Source: VXOI01 sp965261945
GTDB taxonomy: Bacteria; Chloroflexota; Dehalococcoidia; Lucifugimonadales; UBA3495
NCBI GenBank assembly: GCA_965261945.1
Contig: CBDHEF010000002.1
Span: 2,914,001 to 2,978,000, forward strand
Direction: 5' to 3'
Length of the DNA: 64,000 nt
Positions 51,690 to 60,655 of this stretch are shown here, in pieces. The notes under the pieces were generated by a model that searched no databases, was not told the DNA's origin, and saw nothing but the letters and a program-made list of their open reading frames with translations. The first letter of the stretch is position 1. Each line of letters starts with the position of its first letter. Made by a program: the position numbers and the translations under genes.

Positions 51690-51850
51690 ACCTCCTGCGT
51701 CAGCGCTGGCCCGTCCTTGCACGATACGGGCTCGATTGGCCCAGGCAACTGTTCGGGCTCTGCTTGTAGGGAGCGCGGCAACCCTCGCTACTGGACGGTC
51801 TGTCGTGACCCAGGGAATGCCGGTCTGCCGCGCTCGGCTCCATCGCCAAA
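51690..51850 (-). ncRNA. candidate IS110 bridge RNA region
   Basis: The bases upstream of the transposase hold a perfect 10-bp inverted pair (gagcgcggca at 51771-51780, tgccgcgctc at 51826-51835) around a 45-base internal part, and other short stems. IS110-group elements carry the bridge RNA on this side. Exact ends and loops are not determined. Confidence 0.4.
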
Positions 51851-52888
51851 GTCAAGATACAAGGGAATACGCCGTTGCAAGAACATCTTCCGTTCATTCG
51901 AAATATCCGAGTTCTTTTCGATTGCCTCCTCCCACCCATCAATCACAAGCAGCCTCTCCGCTAAGACTGGTCCCAGAGAGAAGACAGGAGGGACGTATTC
52001 TGCACGATATCGGCCGTCGCCCGTAGCCCTAACTGTGACAGCATCCTTCATGCGGGTGTCTATGTATTGGGGATCCAAAAGACGGTCGAACGACATCAGC
52101 TCTGCATCGCCTGAGAGCAAACTACCCCGCTGCCTGGCTAGATCCGGTTGCTCGTCGAGCTCGGAACGCCTCCCGTAAACCAGGATCATGTGAAGCTTCA
52201 TTTGTCGCCTGAGCATATAATCAGGGATCCCATACATCTCTTTGAACTGCTCTACATTAGCATTGCTGGTAAACCACGATCGCCATTGGTTGAGTTGATT
52301 CTCAGCTTGCGAAAAATCTGCAAAGGGGTGGCCATTTTCCCTGTAGATTTTCTTGCCTGGTCTTTCGATTTCTATCAGAGTCGGGAACCAAGCCCCGCTG
52401 TGGACTGCGATCCACATGAAATCTGGAAAGCGAACGTGTTGGCCTGGCAGCTTAGGCTGGGTTATGAGACTACAGTGAAGGGGAAAGTGGCCAGAGGGCG
52501 TTCCAGGAGTCGCGTGTCCAGGAACAAGCCACGGGTGCTTTTCCAAAAATTCCTGAACGGCGGACTCATCAGGATCGCTACAGAGTAGTTCGCTAAACTT
52601 CTCGGTGCACGATATAGCATATTCGTCAACTGCGATGTGCGGTGGCCCAACCTGCAAGTCGTAGTTTACGGAAAATGAACTCATCTCAAACACCTGTTCG
52701 TCGAGTGTGCCTTGTTGGCTGGCAAAGACTCCTCCGTGATTTCCGTCCTGAAGGGATAACATTAGGATCGAGAAGACCCCTCCAGCGTTGAACTTGGCAA
52801 CCACGTTAGGTGCACCGATCATAATGCATGACCGGGTCGTTTTCATTTTCGTTGTCGCTGCCGACACCCAAATATAGCCCGAAAACAC
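51788..52888 (-). CDS. Shedu-like (SduA/DUF4263) anti-phage nuclease
   Basis: Up to 366 residues (GTG at 52888; an ATG at 52846 is also possible). The DUF4263 core is clear: ESAVQEFLEKHPWLVPG, then RFPDFMWIAVHSG, TLIEIERPGKKIYRENGHPF and SQAENQLNQWRSWF. In Shedu the PD-(D/E)xK site is D ... E-x-K; here E-I-E follows the Asp, a mild change. The N-terminal 100 residues (LQVGPPHIAVDEYAIS) are the variable sensor part. The last 15-20 residues may be coded by IS110 DNA. A single-gene defence nuclease in an accessory island. Confidence 0.75.
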   Translation of the reverse strand: MFSGYIWVSAATTKMKTTRSCIMIGAPNVVAKFNAGGVFSILMLSLQDGNHGGVFASQQGTLDEQVFEMSSFSVNYDLQVGPPHIAVDEYAISCTEKFSELLCSDPDESAVQEFLEKHPWLVPGHATPGTPSGHFPLHCSLITQPKLPGQHVRFPDFMWIAVHSGAWFPTLIEIERPGKKIYRENGHPFADFSQAENQLNQWRSWFTSNANVEQFKEMYGIPDYMLRRQMKLHMILVYGRRSELDEQPDLARQRGSLLSGDAELMSFDRLLDPQYIDTRMKDAVTVRATGDGRYRAEYVPPVFSLGPVLAERLLVIDGWEEAIEKNSDISNERKMFLQRRIPLYLDFGDGAERGRPAFPGSRQTVQ

Positions 52889-53005
52889 TCCTTCGTCGTT
52901 GCTCTTACTATGACCGATAATTACACTTAACAGACATGGCAGGGGCAGCGCCGGACCCTTACAATCGAGGAGTTACATCTCTGTGTCCACCGGGATAGGA
53001 TTCGG

Positions 53006-53113
53006 CTAGTCGTTGGCCGATTCGTTGCTTTTTTCTTGAGCAGCGAAAATCTCCACGGCCACCGGGAGTGGAACATTGTACTGGTCAATAATTGCTTTCA
53101 ACTCTGGCCTCAA
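53006..53113 (-). CDS. possible 35-aa protein
   Basis: A TTG frame beginning 6 bases after the stop of the interrupted membrane gene reads LRPELKAIIDQYNVPLPVAV and ends EKSNESAND. Its composition is protein-like, but it is short and has only a weak site. Confidence 0.25.
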   Translation of the reverse strand: MRPELKAIIDQYNVPLPVAVEIFAAQEKSNESAND

Positions 53114-53119
53114 CCTAGA

Positions 53120-53416
53120 TCAGTTGGTTAGGTCTGAAGGGATAGCACCTCTTTCGTCGATATTGTCCCAATCAAACACGACACCTTCTTTCTCCATTTC
53201 CATGGCTTGAACCACTTGCCTTATTCTCTGTGCAGACTGATTTGTCAGCGGAGGTTCACCGGTAGAAATCAGGTCAAAGGCATACCACAACAGAGCCGAC
53301 GTACCTATGATAGCCGCCACGATGATAAGCCAGGATGTGTAACCCCATTGGCTCAACCACAACTCAAAAGGGATAGTAGCAATGGCGACGCTAAAAGCCA
53401 GAAATTCACCACCCAC
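53120..53416 (-). pseudogene. membrane protein gene, 3' part cut off by IS21
   Basis: The 3' 98 codons of a gene whose 5' part lies at 55827-55999. Two membrane helices are seen (FLAFSVAIATIPFELWLSQW and LIIVAAIIGTSALLWYAFDL), then a soluble tail ending DERGAIPSDLTN. Removing the IS21 plus one copy of its 5-base duplication joins the two parts in frame. The protein itself is not recognised. The stub may still be translated from the GTG at 53416. Confidence 0.75.
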
Positions 53417-53452
53417 TGTTTAACGTCAACTACTTTTGCCGGTTGGCGTCGA

Positions 53453-54259
53453 TTATTCTTGCCGGTTCACCTCCTTATCCTGCCCCCGCTGCTGGGCCAC
53501 TCCGGTCCGGTAGCTGGGGACGTTGAATTCCAGGATGACCGAGTGATGGACCACCCGGTCGATGGCGGCCGCGGTGGCCATGGGGTTGGCGAAGATGTGC
53601 TCCCACTGGGAGAAGACCAGGTTGGAGGTGATGCCCAGGGACCGGCGCTCGTAGCGTTCTGCGATGAGTGTGAAGAGCAGCTCCGACTCCTCGGCCCCCT
53701 GGGGCAGGTAGCCCAAGTCGTCCAGCAGCAGGAAGTCGTAGCTGTCGAGCTTCCGTAGTTGTCGCGGCAGGGCCAGGTCCCGCTTGGCTGCCAGCAGATC
53801 CTGCACCAGCCGGTAGGCCGGGGCGAATAGCACCGACCTGCCCGACTCCACCAGCCGGTGGCCCAAGGCGCACAGGGCGTGTGTTTTCCCGGTGCCGGGA
53901 AGACCGAAGGCCAAGACGTTGACGCCGCGGTCGACGAAGCTGCCGTCGGCCAGCTCCCCCAGTTGCTGTCTGAGAGACAGAGGCACCCGGTCGTGCTCGA
54001 AGGTTTCCCAGGTCTTGCCCGCCGGCAGCCTGGACGCGGTGCGCAGCCTGCTGATGCGCCGCTGCCTGCGGTCCTCGGCCTCCTGCTCCAGTACTTCCAA
54101 GAGAGTCTCGAGGGCGTCTCCGTGGCCGGCTGCAGTGAAGCGGGACACCGACTGCGCACCCATGGTGGGCAGCCGGAACTGGTGGCACAGCTCCCCGATC
54201 CGCTCCTGTATGGCCACTGTGTCCGTCATCAGGGTGTCAGTAGTCAGGGTGTCCAGCAT
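53453..54259 (-). CDS. istB: IS21 helper ATPase IstB
   Basis: 268 residues from the ATG at 54259, which overlaps the istA stop (TGATG) with ggagg upstream. AAA+ motifs: GLPGTGKTHALCALG (Walker A), YDFLLLDDLGYLPQG (Walker B), ITSNLVFSQWEHIF (sensor). It bends target DNA for the transposase. Confidence 0.96.
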   Translation of the reverse strand: MLDTLTTDTLMTDTVAIQERIGELCHQFRLPTMGAQSVSRFTAAGHGDALETLLEVLEQEAEDRRQRRISRLRTASRLPAGKTWETFEHDRVPLSLRQQLGELADGSFVDRGVNVLAFGLPGTGKTHALCALGHRLVESGRSVLFAPAYRLVQDLLAAKRDLALPRQLRKLDSYDFLLLDDLGYLPQGAEESELLFTLIAERYERRSLGITSNLVFSQWEHIFANPMATAAAIDRVVHHSVILEFNVPSYRTGVAQQRGQDKEVNRQE

Positions 54260-55740
54260 CAGGCCACCTCCGCCAGCAGGGAGTCGTAGACCCTCAGGTC
54301 CGGCGTCCCGGGCAGGCTGAGTGCCGGCGCCTGCAGCGGCGCGGGACTGGCCAGCTCCCTGACTGCGGCGTAGTCGAAGGGTCCGCCCGCCTCCAAGAGC
54401 AGGGCCAGGGCGCTGTCCACCGTGGTCTCCATGGTCGTCGCCGCCAGGTGCAGGATGCGCACGTACTCCACGTCGGCCCGCTCCCCACGCCATTCCCGGA
54501 GCGCATCGTAGGCCAGGCGAAAGGTCATGGTGGGAAACATCTGCTCCCGGAACCGGTAGCGGGCGAAGGCCCCGGGCTTGCGCACCAGGGAGCCGATGAC
54601 GTGGCGGTAGTCAACCCGGGCCTCTTTCTCGCCCCGCACCCGCTCCATTCGATCCACGAAGGTGCCCTTGTAGTACACTTCCAAGTGTTCGGCGTACAGC
54701 CGGATCTGCACCTCCTTCCCGATGAGCCGGGAGGGCACGGTGTAGGTCCGTCCGGCTGCCTGGATGGTGCTCCACTTGCGCACCCGGGCCCGGTGGTTGA
54801 CGTACTCCGGCACCGGGGCTGGGGGCAGGGGACGCAGATGTGGGCGCTCTTCCTCCAGCTTCCCCATCACCAGCCGGTTGCGCCGAGCCACCACCTTGCG
54901 GACGAAGCCGGCGTACTCCTCAAGGGAGTTGAAGTCACGGCTGCCCCGCAGCATGAGGGCTTGGTCGATGGCGTCCTTGAGCCGGTAGTGGGCCTGCTCG
55001 GCAACGCCGTTCTCATGGGACTCTCCTGCATTTATCAGGGTGGACTCGAGCCCATAGTGGTCCAGAAGCTCGGCGTAGCTGCCGTTCAGGGCCCTGCCGC
55101 GGCTGCGCCTCATCTCGTGGGTGGCGGCCGAGGTGTTGTCCGAGCGGATCACCCGAGGCGCACCGCCCAGCTCCCACAGGGCGTTCTGTAGCCCCTGCTT
55201 CAGGGCCAGGAAGGTCTCCCCCGTAGCCACCTCGGCATAGCGCCACCCTGAATGGCTCAGCACCAACTGGAACAGCCGGTGGCGATAGGCCCGACCGCCG
55301 ACGGTCACTCCCAGGGAGTTGCAGTGGGTGAAGTCGATCTGGGCCTCGCGGCCCGGGGGATGCTCCTGGGGGAAGTAGACCTCTTGGTCCGGGCCGTTGA
55401 GCGCTCGCCAGTCTTGTAATCGTCGTTGCAGGGTGCGCAGCTGCGAGGCGCTGAACCGGCCGGGATGCCGCTCCTCCAGCCACTCGATAATTGTCGTTGC
55501 CCTGAGCCTGCCGGCGGCCTCGCCCAGGAGCAGGGGCAGGATCTCCCTCTCCCAGACTCCGTCGAAGGGATCGGGACGGGTGCGCCACTGGCGCTCAGTC
55601 TTGGTCTCCGACGGCAACGGGCCGCACTGCCACTTGCGGGCCGAGCGCTCGCTCATCCCCGCCATTGCCGCCGCCGTCTGTTGCGTCTTTCCTTCCATTC
55701 GTCTCTGCCTCAGTGTTGCGACTTGCTGATCTGTAACCAA
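54259..55740 (-). CDS. istA: IS21 transposase IstA
   Basis: 493 residues from a TTG with aggagg 8 bases upstream. An N-terminal helix-turn-helix (QTAAAMAGMSERSARKW) precedes the DDE integrase core: EAQIDFTHC, VIRSDNTSAAT and ESHENGVAEQAHYRLK; the C-terminus holds the beta-barrel and IstB-contact part. Length is normal for the family. Confidence 0.96.
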   Translation of the reverse strand: MVTDQQVATLRQRRMEGKTQQTAAAMAGMSERSARKWQCGPLPSETKTERQWRTRPDPFDGVWEREILPLLLGEAAGRLRATTIIEWLEERHPGRFSASQLRTLQRRLQDWRALNGPDQEVYFPQEHPPGREAQIDFTHCNSLGVTVGGRAYRHRLFQLVLSHSGWRYAEVATGETFLALKQGLQNALWELGGAPRVIRSDNTSAATHEMRRSRGRALNGSYAELLDHYGLESTLINAGESHENGVAEQAHYRLKDAIDQALMLRGSRDFNSLEEYAGFVRKVVARRNRLVMGKLEEERPHLRPLPPAPVPEYVNHRARVRKWSTIQAAGRTYTVPSRLIGKEVQIRLYAEHLEVYYKGTFVDRMERVRGEKEARVDYRHVIGSLVRKPGAFARYRFREQMFPTMTFRLAYDALREWRGERADVEYVRILHLAATTMETTVDSALALLLEAGGPFDYAAVRELASPAPLQAPALSLPGTPDLRVYDSLLAEVA

Positions 55741-55826
55741 TCCGGCACCTCCTGTACCGGATGATTACTCTTGGGGACCGGCAAAAATAGTCGTCGCCAA
55801 CCGGCAAGACTAATTGTCGTTGATCA

Positions 55827-55999
55827 CCCACCAATATTCTGTCTCGCCATTCCCATTTCAACAGATTGAAGGTTCGCTTTGTGCTATAAGGATGGGTGAA
55901 CCTTCTCCACCGCATCGAGAGTGAATCATGCACACGCGCTCGCAAGCTAACCAGTTTCTTCACCATAGAAATAGGATAGCAGCTACTTGTTAGCCGCAT
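55827..55999 (-). pseudogene. membrane protein gene, 5' part cut off by IS21
   Basis: From the ATG at 55999 (or 55966) the frame runs through HDSLSMRWRRFTHPYSTKR and LLKWEWRDRILVG into the IS21 left duplication. Joined to 53411-53120 it gives R-I-L-V-G-G-E-F-L-A-F and a total of 154 (or 143) residues: a basic N-terminal part followed by two membrane helices. Confidence 0.7.
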
Positions 56000-56063
56000 C
56001 CTGTTCCCTTTCCAGTCTGGCCTTTCCTTCTTCTTCCATCTGACACATCCGCTGGAGGCTGCC

Positions 56064-56297
56064 ATGACCGATGAGGAACGAGCTCTCTGCGACTGCCCCG
56101 AGCCCTGTGGCTGTTACGCCGAGGGCTACGCCGCCGGCAAGGAGAAGGCCTACTTCGAGATCGAGATGGCCCTGCAGGACGACACCCACGCCTCCAGTTG
56201 CGGTTGCCAGCCCTGCCGGATCAAGCGAGCCGTGCTGGAGACGATGTTGCTGGCCAGCAGGTCGCCGGCGCTAGAGGGCCATGACCATTGGAACTGA
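56064..56297 (+). CDS. small Cys-rich protein before the tyrosine recombinase
   Basis: 77 residues with several Cys: CDCPEPCGCYAEGYAAGKEK and SSCGCQPCRIKRAVLETML. It is not a family I recognise; metal binding is likely. The ATG has tggaggc 5-7 bases upstream. Its end overlaps the recombinase start by 17 bases, so the two are translated together and it may act as a regulator or directionality factor. Confidence 0.65.
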   Translation: MTDEERALCDCPEPCGCYAEGYAAGKEKAYFEIEMALQDDTHASSCGCQPCRIKRAVLETMLLASRSPALEGHDHWN

Positions 56298-57318
56298 ACC
56301 CGTACATGGCCAGACCATTCCCCGGGAAACGCCGACGTTCCCTATGACGCTTCCGGAGGAGGCGTCCGCCACACCGGCCGACGTCGACCTGCTAGCCGAC
56401 GCGAAGGCCGAGGCCGGCAGCTGGGCGCCCAGCACCAGGCGCGTCTACGTCGCCGGCTGGAAGCACTTCACCAACTGGTGCATAGAGCACCGTTGTGCCG
56501 GGCTGCCCGCGACTGCCGCCGACGTCGGCCGGTACATCGAGCACCTGGTGCAGGCAGAAGGCAAGACACTGGCCACCGCACGCCTCTACCTAGCGGCGAT
56601 CGCCGCGGCTCACCGTCTGGGTGGACACCAGGACCCGACGTCGCGGCCGTTGGTAAAAGCCACCATGAAACGCCTGTCCAGGGAGCACGGGAAACCCCGC
56701 AAGCAGGCCAGGGGGCTGACCAAGGAGGCCCTGGCCGCGGTCAAGGCAACAACGCGGATCCAGCGAGTCCACCAGGGCAAACGCCGGCGCAAGGAGACCG
56801 AATCCAAGGCTGCGATGCGGGCCGCGGTGGACCTGGCGCTCCTCGAGGTGATGCGGGACGGGCTGCTGCGCGGCTCCGAGGCCGCGGCGCTCCGGTGGGG
56901 AGACATAGAGTTCCACGCCGATGGCTCGGGCCGACTGCACGTGCTGAGGTCCAAGACGGACCAGACTGCAGAGGGGACGGTGCTCTACCTGGGCCCCGCG
57001 GCCGTGGATGCCCTGCTGGCCATCCGGCCCAACGAGGCAGTGATCGACCCGGGCACCAGCGTCTTCGGATTGTCGTCCCGACAGATCTCCCGGAGGATCA
57101 AGGCGGCGACCAAGATGGCGGGTCTGGGAGACGGATTCAGCGGGCACTCGCCCAGGGTGGGCATGGCCCAGGACCTGAGCTCCGCAGGGGCGGAGCTGCC
57201 GGAGCTCATGACTGCCGGACGGTGGGATAGTCCCACCATGCCGGCCAGGTACACCGAGGCCCAGGCTGCAGGCAGGGGCGCGGTCGCCCGGTATCACCGG
57301 GGCGACCTCCGGAAGTGA
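56281..57318 (+). CDS. tyrosine-type recombinase/integrase
   Basis: 345 residues. A core-binding SAM-like domain (WAPSTRRVYVAGWKHFTNWC) precedes the catalytic domain with the R-H-R-W-Y set: GLLRGSEAAALRWG, GHSPRVGMAQDL, GRWDSPTMPARYTE. The second His position is Trp, which is tolerated in this family. Probably the integrase of an island; no adjacent tRNA target was seen. Confidence 0.92.
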   Translation: MTIGTEPVHGQTIPRETPTFPMTLPEEASATPADVDLLADAKAEAGSWAPSTRRVYVAGWKHFTNWCIEHRCAGLPATAADVGRYIEHLVQAEGKTLATARLYLAAIAAAHRLGGHQDPTSRPLVKATMKRLSREHGKPRKQARGLTKEALAAVKATTRIQRVHQGKRRRKETESKAAMRAAVDLALLEVMRDGLLRGSEAAALRWGDIEFHADGSGRLHVLRSKTDQTAEGTVLYLGPAAVDALLAIRPNEAVIDPGTSVFGLSSRQISRRIKAATKMAGLGDGFSGHSPRVGMAQDLSSAGAELPELMTAGRWDSPTMPARYTEAQAAGRGAVARYHRGDLRK

Positions 57319-57452
57319 CCGTTCCCCTGGGAAACGCCTGCGGTCTAACGGCGATTTGTCAACCTCTGCGTTCGACGTCGGCCGGATTCGTGTGTCCGGC
57401 CGACGCTTTTATTGGAGTGCTGCCCCTAAAGCTAGCTGCTCCACCTTCCAAC

Positions 57453-57755
57453 CTAAAGCAACTTGGTTTTTTGCCCTTCATGTTCCCTGATGGCCCATTC
57501 GCCGCATGATTGTCCGCTAGAAGTCTCAGGGTACTGACCTTCGGACTGGCCTTCGACAACCCTTGGTGGATACCTCAAACATTCGCCACTACCTCCCCCA
57601 TCTACAGCAAAATTGCCGCTTGATGTTTCGTGGATGATTTTCTTTATAACGCTGTTGAAGGGGCTCCAATGCAAGCATGAGGCGCACGTAGGTCTGCCTG
57701 CAGCCACACTTCTGGCAAGATTTTCCTCATTAATTATGAGTTGGTCTATGTCCAA
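57453..57755 (-). CDS. small Cys-rich conserved protein
   Basis: 100 residues from a TTG at 57755 with aggag 9 bases upstream. The pattern RPTCASCLHWSPF ... GECLRYPPRV ... GQSCGEWAI (C-x2-C, G-x-C-x3-P-P, C-G-E-W) is a recurring small zinc-binding-like module in bacteria and phages, of unknown role. It lies 27 bases after the NYN gene on the same strand, so the two may be co-transcribed. Confidence 0.7.
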   Translation of the reverse strand: MDIDQLIINEENLARSVAAGRPTCASCLHWSPFNSVIKKIIHETSSGNFAVDGGGSGECLRYPPRVVEGQSEGQYPETSSGQSCGEWAIREHEGQKTKLL

Positions 57756-57782
57756 TTGTCGTTACTCCTATTTCTGAAGCTC

Positions 57783-58376
57783 CTACCTCTTGGGTGGACG
57801 GTAGTCATTCCAATCTCGGCAAGCATCATAGCCGACTTGGTCGATGTGGACCCACTGGGTGCCCGGCACTCCCCGTCTCTTCTTTTTCGGAGTGGTTGGA
57901 GCCACAGGGAAGGCTGACTCGAATACCAACTGTCGGCCTTGTCCCTGGGCGATCTGTTTGCACAGGAGCACCGCGGGACCAAAGTCCGAGTCTTGACTGA
58001 CGATGATGGCCACGTCGTACTGCTGGTCATGAGTTGACTGGACCAGGTCAATGGCGAGGCTAACGTCGACACCCTTCTCCTGCTTGGCCTCGTTCAACCC
58101 ACCGCGCACCCTGCCGCGGTAGACGTGTATCCCCTGGGTTTCCAAGTGATCTAGCTTGTTGGTCCAGAACCAGTGCTTCTCCCAATCTTGGTCCTTGCGG
58201 TACACCCCGGTATAAAACCGGACTTGCTCTAGGGTGCGGCCAGGTGTCAGGGACACAAGGTACTGGGCCAGAAGATCGACGTTGTAGCTGGGATGGTCGT
58301 AGGGGTAGGACGACCCCCACGCATCCTTCGCGGAGCGGAAGAGATTTTGACCATCGAAGAGGACGAGCGTACGCAT
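57783..58376 (-). CDS. NYN-domain (PIN-like) ribonuclease family protein
   Basis: 197 residues from the ATG at 58376; a GTG 12 bases earlier is possible. The acidic catalytic residues of the NYN/LabA group are in TLVLFDGQNLF, KGVDVSLAIDLV and IIVSQDSDFGPAV. Members are PIN-fold nucleases for RNA. Its place in a defence-rich island suggests an RNA-cutting role. Confidence 0.88.
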   Translation of the reverse strand: MRTLVLFDGQNLFRSAKDAWGSSYPYDHPSYNVDLLAQYLVSLTPGRTLEQVRFYTGVYRKDQDWEKHWFWTNKLDHLETQGIHVYRGRVRGGLNEAKQEKGVDVSLAIDLVQSTHDQQYDVAIIVSQDSDFGPAVLLCKQIAQGQGRQLVFESAFPVAPTTPKKKRRGVPGTQWVHIDQVGYDACRDWNDYRPPKR

Positions 58377-58694
58377 AACAAAAAACACCCGCCCGGGGAT
58401 CGAGGCCTGAGCCTTTCACCGCGAACGGGGATCAATTCAGATCGAAGATAACAGAAAGCGACACAAGTGTCAACAAATTTGCGAACTGTGACGTCACACC
58501 GCATGCGTTCATTACCTTGGGACGCCGAACGCCTCTACTCCGACTGCAAGGCACGGGTCCTCGAGTCTGGCCACGTCGTCGTCGCGATGGACCTCGCCCG
58601 TGCGACCGCCGCCTAGGTCTACGCCAGTCCATCATTCGACGAATGGTGGCGTGGTGGTGGCGGTGACTTGCGCTTATCCGCGATTTTGGAAAAT
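58377..58694. other. gene-free stretch
   Basis: No reliable gene. A 37-codon frame at 58503-58616 (MRSLPWDAERLYSDCKARV) may be a remnant. The segment acttgcgcttat near 58665 recurs at 63946. Confidence 0.4.
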
Positions 58695-58844
58695 TAGTAC
58701 TACAGTCGCAGATGATCGGCCTTATGGCTGGAGGGCCTCTAAGGCTGTCGAATTTGGCTACGGTTTCTGAGCCTCCAACAGGTGAACCCAAGCTGATTGA
58801 GGATCCAAAAGCGCCGTCGCAGTGCATGTGCGACTGTAGTATTA
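58695..58844. mobile_element. 150-bp MITE with 16-bp terminal inverted repeats
   Basis: The ends tagtactacagtcgca (58695-58710) and tgcgactgtagtatta (58829-58844) are inverted repeats with one mismatch. There is no coding capacity. The same end sequence, extended to tagtactacagtcgcagat, borders the transposase remnant at 60347, so the MITE probably derives from that IS. Confidence 0.75.
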
Positions 58845-59120
58845 GATTCCCTATCGTGCGTGCGGAGGTCTGGCTGCACGTCCGGTGAGGACGCACAATG
58901 ATGCAAATGCTACGGCCAAAGCAGAAACAATTGCGAGAGTCCCCATACTTTCGAAGCCAAACGCGGAAAGTATCTCGATCATGATCATCTCCAACGTTCT
59001 GTTTTGAGTTCCGCCTGTGGTGAGGAGCCGATGTTGGCGTCACCGGTTCCATCTCAATCCACGATTCTACATGGAGTGTACCAGAACATTTATGGCGACA
59101 TCCAACGTTCTAGTAGTCCA

Positions 59121-59797
<677 letters not shown>

Positions 59798-59824
<27 letters not shown>

Positions 59825-60265
59825 CAGCGTTTGGCGCACCGTCTCGGGGCTGATGCTGTCCACTATCTCACATTGCACCAGCCGGTCAGCCAGCAGTTGC
59901 AGCGTCCAACCGGCACGGCCCTCCGGCGGTTCGCTACAAGCGAGGTGAGTCAGGTGGGCCTCTCCTTGGCCGTCCAGCTTCCTCGGGCGGCGGTTGACCT
60001 GCTCCCTGCGTCCCAAGGCTGCCTCCACTCCCTCCTCAACACAGCGGCGGCGCACCCGTCCCACCGTGGCGTCCCCCACCCTCAGGACCCGGGCTATTTC
60101 CTCGTCCTTCATCGCCCCGCGCTCTTGATTTTCATCGCTGAGCAGCATAATGCGGGCGTGGGTCTGTTTATATGCTGCCGTCCGTCCCCGGGACACCAGT
60201 CCCTTCAGTTCCTGTTGCTCCTCTACACTCAGACTGACCCGGTACCTCTTCGCTGGCATCCCCAT
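59798..60265 (-). CDS. IS630 transposase, first frame (HTH domain)
   Basis: 155 residues. The paired helix-turn-helix part (KDEEIARVLRVGDATVGRVR and SPETVRQTLKK) ends out of frame shortly after CTG-AAA-AAA-ACG. A -1 slip on the seven A joins it to the DDE frame. Such slippery sites are used by several IS630 elements. Confidence 0.85.
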
Positions 60266-60348
60266 CCTCCCAACATCACCTTAGCTTTTGACGTGTCCCG
60301 GCAATACCACAGCTAATTATCTATCAATCCTACGCTGTTGCACTACTA

Positions 60349-60585
60349 GTACTACAGTCGCAGATAGCTGGCGAGGCGTCGCTTGTAATGGCAGCGGCGT
60401 GCTCGTGCTTGGTGGCGCCGTCTCCACCACGACCAGTACAGGATGAAATCTGGTTGTTGGTTCTCTGTCCATACCAGTCGGGTGAGCAGCCGGCGCACCT
60501 CCGGTACAGTCACGGGAATCAGTTCCTCATCGGGTCCATACTGGCTCCTCTTTCCCTCTCTCCCACCGCCGATTACACGCTTCAC
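60349..60585 (-). pseudogene. C-terminal remnant of an IS701-like transposase
   Basis: 77 residues: VTVPEVRRLLTRLVW followed by WSWWRRRHQARARRCHYKRR, a C-terminal pattern common in IS701-type transposases. The stop codon lies inside the terminal repeat tagtactacagtcgca at 60347-60362. Everything upstream in the gene is missing. Confidence 0.65.
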
Positions 60586-60655
60586 TGAACTCGGAAATGA
60601 CGCCCGGTTTCATATAATGGAAACTGATTAGTCCGTCATGACGAGGTAGCTAGCC

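Larger units (their letters stand above)
50711..51850 (-). mobile_element. IS110-family insertion sequence
   Basis: A DEDD transposase gene with about 160 bases of non-coding DNA upstream, between a truncated lipoprotein gene and the end of the Shedu-like gene. IS110 elements have no clear terminal inverted repeats, so the ends given are approximate. Confidence 0.75.
53417..55826 (-). mobile_element. IS21-family insertion sequence, complete
   Basis: 2410 bases. The ends are imperfect inverted repeats of about 50 bases beginning TG, each with an internal TTGCCGGTTGGCG and a further TTGCCGGT copy. It is flanked by the direct duplication cccac (53412-53416 and 55827-55831). It contains istA and istB and appears intact. 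Confidence 0.93.
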
